Below, in pieces: positions 23,968 through 28,569 of a DNA stretch of 28,569 bases. This DNA comes from JBCFBK01 sp038562555 (GTDB lineage: Bacteria > Bacteroidota > Bacteroidia > Bacteroidales > Prolixibacteraceae), in assembly GCA_038562555.1 (NCBI GenBank), contig JBCFBK010000066.1, positions 1 through 28,569 on the forward strand. The letters run 5' to 3'. The number at the start of each line of letters is the position of its first letter. Positions within the stretch are counted from its first letter, which is position 1. The translations under genes were made by a program, and so were the position numbers. The notes under the pieces were generated by a model, which was given only the letters and a program-made list of their open reading frames with translations, had not been told where the DNA came from and ran no database searches.

Positions 23968-25746
23968 ATGAACAGCCTAATGGAAAGAAATTTATCTTTT
24001 ATAACGATCCTGACCGCGTTTGCCCTGATCTTTTCGGCGTGTGAGGATTATCTGGAGAAACCCGAAAGCAGTGATATTACCATAGACGATGTTTTTGCTT
24101 CAAAAGAAAAAACCGAACAGTTCCTGTGGAACGTGTACCAGACGGCATCGATCTTCGAATTTCCCTATTACTGGGCGTCGGGTGAAAATGGTTATTATCA
24201 CTACGGAGCCACGTACACCATTGTTGCCGCGGCATCTGACGAAGCCGACAGCTATGCCAACTATACCGGCGCCGATGCGCTTAATAAAGGCAACTGGAGC
24301 GCCACGGATATTTACTGGTATGAGTTCAGAAGTGAATTTTGCTACAAGGGGATCCGCAATGCCAACCTGTTCATTGAAAATGTAGACAAGTCTCCTTTTT
24401 CTGAAACAGAGAAGGCGGCGATGAAAGCGGAAGCCATTTTTATGCGCGCACTTATGCATTTTGATCTGATGCAGCGGCTGGGCGGAATTTCGATCGTCGA
24501 CAAGGTGCTTAAAGTGTCGTCGGCCGCCGATATACCTGAAGTAAGGACACCCCGGAGCACGTTTGAAGAAACCGTTAATTTCATCGTGACCAGTTGTGAC
24601 GAAGCGGCAAAGAGCCTGCCGGATGCCTACCCCGGCATGTACAGGGGCCGCATCGTGAAAGGCGCAGCCCTGGCATTGAAAGCCAGAACACTGCTGTATG
24701 CGGCAAGTCCTTTGTTTAATTCGAACGAACCGTATCAGCCGGTCACTGATCCGGAGTTAAGGGCGATGATCGGTTATCCGGATTACGATGCCAACCGCTG
24801 GAAGCTGGCTGCCGATGCCGGCAAAGCTGTCCTGGATTGGGCGAGCCAAAGCGGATCGTGCGAGTTATATAGGGGAAAAGATAATCCGCGCGACCGTTAT
24901 GAAGAGATCTTCGTGAACCCTAACGTTAAGGAGATCATTCTCGACTGCGGGCTGATGGGAACCAACACGACAAACTATTTTGTGCGCTTTATGACTCCCG
25001 GAACGGTGGTCTATACCGGCTCCGATCCCGTCAACATCGGCGTGACCTTCAATTTTGCAAAGCATTACCAGAAAGCCGACGGGACCGATCAAAACTGGGA
25101 CGAACAGGAAGGGGTTGCTTATCCCTATGCGCAATATCGTGAAAAACTCGATGAACTGGAGCCACGTTTTCAGGCTTCCGTTTTTCACTCCGGAACGGAG
25201 TGGGCCCGGGGTACCGGAACAACCTACCATTTTTACGAACAGCACGGCAAACAACTGGATATGTATCATGGCGTTGGATTTCTGCGCAAATTCCTGAAAG
25301 GAGTTTTTAACGGTTCCAACCCTGCTCCGCGGTGGATTACCTTCAGGTTGGGCGAGTTCTACCTGAATTATGCCGAGGCATTGAACGAGATGAACGGGTC
25401 ATCGGCTGAAATTGTGAATGCGCTGAATGAGATCCGCCGCCGCGCAGGAATGCCGGATTATACCTACACCAATCAGGAAGACATGCGGGCGAAGATCCGC
25501 AGGGAAAGAGCCGTTGAACTGGCCTTTGAACAGCATCGCTACTTTGACGTGCGCCGCTGGAAGATTGCCGGACAGGAAGGTGTGATGAAGGGCGGAATGT
25601 ATGAACTGAAACTTGAGGGGGGCGCTCAGCCGGCCTATAAACTGCAAAAATTCGAAGACCGCGTCTGGGACGACCGGATGTACCTGTATCCGTTCCGGAT
25701 AAGCGAAGTCAACATCGGCTATATCAAGCAGAACCCTGGATGGTAA
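23968..25746 (+). CDS. SusD/RagB-family nutrient-binding lipoprotein
   Basis: 592 aa from ATG 23968 with a lipoprotein signal ending LIFSAC (Cys25). Family features are CEDYLEKPESSDITIDDVFA at the mature N-terminus, KAEAIFMRALMHFDLMQRLG, FRLGEFYLNYAEALNEMNGS, the block IRRERAVELAFEQHRYFDVR, and the C-terminal IKQNPGW. It forms the outer lid of the preceding SusC and captures glycan at the cell surface. Compared with the first locus's SusD it is distinct in sequence, implying a different ligand. The next susC begins 137 bases downstream. Confidence 0.96.
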   Translation: MNSLMERNLSFITILTAFALIFSACEDYLEKPESSDITIDDVFASKEKTEQFLWNVYQTASIFEFPYYWASGENGYYHYGATYTIVAAASDEADSYANYTGADALNKGNWSATDIYWYEFRSEFCYKGIRNANLFIENVDKSPFSETEKAAMKAEAIFMRALMHFDLMQRLGGISIVDKVLKVSSAADIPEVRTPRSTFEETVNFIVTSCDEAAKSLPDAYPGMYRGRIVKGAALALKARTLLYAASPLFNSNEPYQPVTDPELRAMIGYPDYDANRWKLAADAGKAVLDWASQSGSCELYRGKDNPRDRYEEIFVNPNVKEIILDCGLMGTNTTNYFVRFMTPGTVVYTGSDPVNIGVTFNFAKHYQKADGTDQNWDEQEGVAYPYAQYREKLDELEPRFQASVFHSGTEWARGTGTTYHFYEQHGKQLDMYHGVGFLRKFLKGVFNGSNPAPRWITFRLGEFYLNYAEALNEMNGSSAEIVNALNEIRRRAGMPDYTYTNQEDMRAKIRRERAVELAFEQHRYFDVRRWKIAGQEGVMKGGMYELKLEGGAQPAYKLQKFEDRVWDDRMYLYPFRISEVNIGYIKQNPGW

Positions 25747-25883
25747 GTTGCTGCGAAAAACGAATCAATAACGCATAAAAATCAAACGAGTGAAATGAGC
25801 ATGACTTCTGAAACACCAATCGAAATGAATATTTTCCAATCATGCGAATTCCATGTGGCAATTAAAAATCGAAAAATATACAC

Positions 25884-28569
25884 ATGAAACGAATATACTT
25901 GCACCAACCAAATAACGATCTCCGCCGGGCACGGCTTTTGGCCGGAAAACTCCTGCTTATCTGTGCTTTGCCGCTCTCATTGACGGCACAGCCTTTAAGA
26001 AATGAGACCGCGCGGGATTCAACCGTAAAGGTGGCTTACGGTTCACAGACTCCGGATCAGGTTACAGCGGCGGTATCGGCGGTAAGCGGAGCCGACCTGC
26101 GTAAGGCACATTCCGCGTCACTTTCAAATACCCTGACGGGAATGCTTCCCGGCATAATCGTGACGCAAAACGGCGGCGCGCCCGGGTTTGACGATCCGGG
26201 CCTGATGATCCGGGGAATGCACACCTCGCTGAACAACGGCATTCTGATCCTGATTGACGGGATCCAGATCAACAGCCTGAATAACCTGTCGCCCGACGAA
26301 ATAGAAAGCGTGACGGTATTGAAAGACGCTGCCGCCCTGGCCGTCTACGGCGCAAAAGGAGCGAACGGCGTACTGCTTGTAACCACGAAAAGAGGACAGC
26401 TGAGCGATAAGATCAATATTTCGTTCAAAGCCCGTTACGGCCTGCAGGAGGCTGTCCGGCTTCCGGAATTCGCCGGTTCGTACGACTATGCCCGGCTGTA
26501 CAATGAAGCCCGGACAAACGACGGTCGTGATCCGTTGTATTCGGAAGAAGATCTGAACGGTTACCGGACGGGTGCTGATCCGTATTTGTATCCCGATGTA
26601 AACTGGTACGATGAAGTATTGCAGAATAACGCCTATATTCAGGATTACAGCCTGACCTTTAATGGAGGCAACAAAACGGCCCGGTACTTTGTGATGGGCG
26701 GCTTTACAGACAGCCAGGGCCTTTATGCCCACACCGATCAGGAGCATAACGCCAACATCGGGTTTAAAAGCATCAATTTCCGGGCAAATGTCGACCTGAA
26801 TATTACCGAAGGTTTATCGGCTATGATCGGGATTGGCGGGAATATTCAGGACCGGAAGTTTCCGCCTATATCCACCGGAGATATGTGGAAGAACATGGCT
26901 ACTTACGCGCCAAACCTGTATTCGGTGAGGACGCCCGACGGCAAAATGACCGGTACGGCCAATTTTCCGAATAATCCGGTCGGCTACCTGCTCGAAAAAG
27001 GATACCAGTCCAGGCACGACCGCAACATCCAGACGAGTGTGCAGTTAACTCAAAAACTGGATTTTATCACCGAAGGATTAAACGTTTTTGGCGGGGCCAT
27101 GTTTGATAATTTGTTTCAGAACCGCTACGACAAAACCCGGAACTACGCCTATTATGAGCCGGTAAGAACCCTCTCTTCGACCGGGCAAGATTCCATGTAC
27201 TACCTGCAGCGCGGCGTAGACAGCGATCTGACGGTGTCGACCGGAGGCGATTATGAGAACAACCGGATTGTTTTCCGTACCGGATTCGACTACAGCCGCA
27301 AATTCGGTCAGCATGAACTGGGCGGAATGATCATGTTCCAGCAGGACAAATATACAGTATTGAATAATGCTTCGCCCTTTGCCCAGCAGAACCTGGCGGG
27401 ACGTCTCACCTATAACTACAGGCAAAAGTATTACCTCGAAGCGGCATTATCGTACAGCGGCCTTGAGAACTATGCACCGGGGAACCGGTACGGATTTTTC
27501 CCGGCGCTGTCGGGTGGCTGGATAATCCATAAGGAAGGCTTCTGGAAAGAAAATAAGGCGGTGAATTACCTGAAGTTGAGGGCATCGGCCGGTCTGGTGG
27601 GGAACGACAAGGGAGCCAGCCGCTTTTCGTACCAGGAATACTGGGGAACCGCCTCAAACCAGGGCTATTATTTCGGCACCGGACAGAGTTGGTCGCCGGG
27701 ACTGATCCAGAGTACCATTGCAAATCCCGGTGTGACCTGGGAAAAGGCAATCATCTCCAACGTGGGGATCGACGCCCGCCTGTTGAATAACAAGCTGAGC
27801 CTGAATGCCGACGCATTTTATGAGTACCGTTCTGATATTCTGGTGGATCTGAACAACAGCATCCCCGATGCCTCCGGTTATTCTTCTTCTTTCATGAAAA
27901 ATCAGGGCGAAGTTTCCAACCGCGGGGTCGAGGTGGAACTGATGTACAACGACCGGACGGGCGATCTCGACTACTACCTGGGAGGCCAGTTTTCGTTTGC
28001 GCGGAGCAGGATCGAAAAAAGCTATGAGACCCCTAAGCAGGAAACATACAGCCATCGGGAGGGGCATCCGGTGAATCAGTATTTCGGCCTGGAGGCAACG
28101 GGATTTTTTAAAGATGAAAGCGATATTGCCTCCAGCCCGTTCCAGTCATTCTCGCCGGTCCGCCCGGGCGATCTGAAATATCAGGATCAAAACGGGGATG
28201 ATGTGATCGATTTGAATGATGAGGTGGCCATCGGGTTTCACAGCCACCCGGAGATTAACTATACCATCAACGCAGGGATGTCGTACAAAGGGTTTGATCT
28301 GGGTGTCCTGATCTACGCCACGGCCAACCGCAGCGTTTACCTGGACGGGTACATGTTCTGGCCGTTTGTCGGCAACAGCAATATTTCTCCCTGGGCGGCG
28401 GAGGGGCGTTGGACTGCCGATACCCATGCCACGGCGACCTTCCCGCGCATGACGGCGGAGCCCAATGCCAATAACTACCGGGCTTCCTCTTTCTGGGTAA
28501 GGAATGTCAATACCTGGAGGCTGAGAAGCGCCGAACTGGGTTACACATTCGGGAAAAACGAATCATCCA
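25884..28569 (+). CDS. SusC/RagA transporter lacking N-terminal domain, partial
   Basis: 895 codons read without a stop to the window edge, so the 3' end lies outside. The signal peptide (KLLLICALPLSLTAQ) leads almost directly into the plug: about 20 residues later STVKVAYGSQTPDQVTAAVS stands where SusC proteins have VVVVGYG, then LSNTLTGMLPGIIV, LILIDGIQI and LKDAAALAVYGAKGANGVLL. Both the STN and the carboxypeptidase-D-like domains are missing. The plug and barrel are otherwise typical (YGFFPALSGGWIIHKE, LKLRASAGLVGND). Some SusC-like transporters naturally lack the extra domain. A susD partner is expected just beyond the window. It is on the same strand as the preceding susC/susD pair, so the two may form one extended locus. 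Confidence 0.93.
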   Translation, partial: MKRIYLHQPNNDLRRARLLAGKLLLICALPLSLTAQPLRNETARDSTVKVAYGSQTPDQVTAAVSAVSGADLRKAHSASLSNTLTGMLPGIIVTQNGGAPGFDDPGLMIRGMHTSLNNGILILIDGIQINSLNNLSPDEIESVTVLKDAAALAVYGAKGANGVLLVTTKRGQLSDKINISFKARYGLQEAVRLPEFAGSYDYARLYNEARTNDGRDPLYSEEDLNGYRTGADPYLYPDVNWYDEVLQNNAYIQDYSLTFNGGNKTARYFVMGGFTDSQGLYAHTDQEHNANIGFKSINFRANVDLNITEGLSAMIGIGGNIQDRKFPPISTGDMWKNMATYAPNLYSVRTPDGKMTGTANFPNNPVGYLLEKGYQSRHDRNIQTSVQLTQKLDFITEGLNVFGGAMFDNLFQNRYDKTRNYAYYEPVRTLSSTGQDSMYYLQRGVDSDLTVSTGGDYENNRIVFRTGFDYSRKFGQHELGGMIMFQQDKYTVLNNASPFAQQNLAGRLTYNYRQKYYLEAALSYSGLENYAPGNRYGFFPALSGGWIIHKEGFWKENKAVNYLKLRASAGLVGNDKGASRFSYQEYWGTASNQGYYFGTGQSWSPGLIQSTIANPGVTWEKAIISNVGIDARLLNNKLSLNADAFYEYRSDILVDLNNSIPDASGYSSSFMKNQGEVSNRGVEVELMYNDRTGDLDYYLGGQFSFARSRIEKSYETPKQETYSHREGHPVNQYFGLEATGFFKDESDIASSPFQSFSPVRPGDLKYQDQNGDDVIDLNDEVAIGFHSHPEINYTINAGMSYKGFDLGVLIYATANRSVYLDGYMFWPFVGNSNISPWAAEGRWTADTHATATFPRMTAEPNANNYRASSFWVRNVNTWRLRSAELGYTFGKNESS

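Noticed and set aside
26124..26747. 207-codon minus-strand frame inside the third susC
   Set aside because: Lies opposite an uninterrupted SusC reading frame with strong plug motifs; no independent evidence.

Overview
The window looks like a chromosomal segment of a Bacteroidota genome, probably Bacteroidales/Marinilabiliales-like (the order is an inference). The evidence is three SusC-type TonB transporters, two SusD lipoproteins ending in the typical QNPGW tail, an ECF sigma/FecR pair with a DUF4974-type C-terminus, and promoters of the Bacteroidota TTG / TAnnTTTG form. No tRNA, IS element, CRISPR array or origin was recognised. One 5S rRNA-like structured element is present.

Layout. (1) 1-1752 is AT-rich and accessory in character: a RhuM-family gene broken after about 100 codons, then a secreted TPR protein with an HExxH zinc-peptidase signature. 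(2) 1857-12232, minus strand, is one polysaccharide-utilisation-like locus, transcribed sigma factor -> fecR -> susC (with an STN domain) -> susD -> TIG/NHL lipoprotein -> right-handed beta-helix lipoprotein. The STN domain, FecR and sigma factor form a trans-envelope sensing chain, so substrate binding at this SusC should switch on its own operon. Strong hairpins without U-tracts lie between fecR and susC, between the last two genes, and after the last gene. (3) 12414-13875, plus strand, reads away from the sigma gene: a DUF2975 membrane protein, a small XRE regulator and a SAM methyltransferase. (4) 13960-14817 is a 5'-truncated NmrA-like gene.

(5) 14927-19554 is a stress-type cluster: manganese catalase with an orphan CheB-type methylesterase, a VIT1/CCC1 iron/manganese transporter, then DUF4142 lipoprotein -> frameshifted catalase remnant -> 39-aa membrane peptide -> PPK2 polyphosphate kinase. 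The 5S-like element lies between the catalase and the transporter. (6) 20026-20472 is arr, a rifamycin ADP-ribosyltransferase. (7) 20784 to the end, plus strand, is a second Sus-type locus with susC, susD and a further susC that runs off the window and lacks the usual N-terminal carboxypeptidase-like domain. No regulator for this second locus is visible here.

The genes fall into two themes: uptake of complex glycans (two Sus-type loci, one self-regulated through an ECF sigma/FecR circuit) and handling of oxidative, metal and energy stress. Decayed genes (rhuM, the NmrA-like gene, the second catalase) cluster in the spacers between these blocks, which suggests past rearrangement there.
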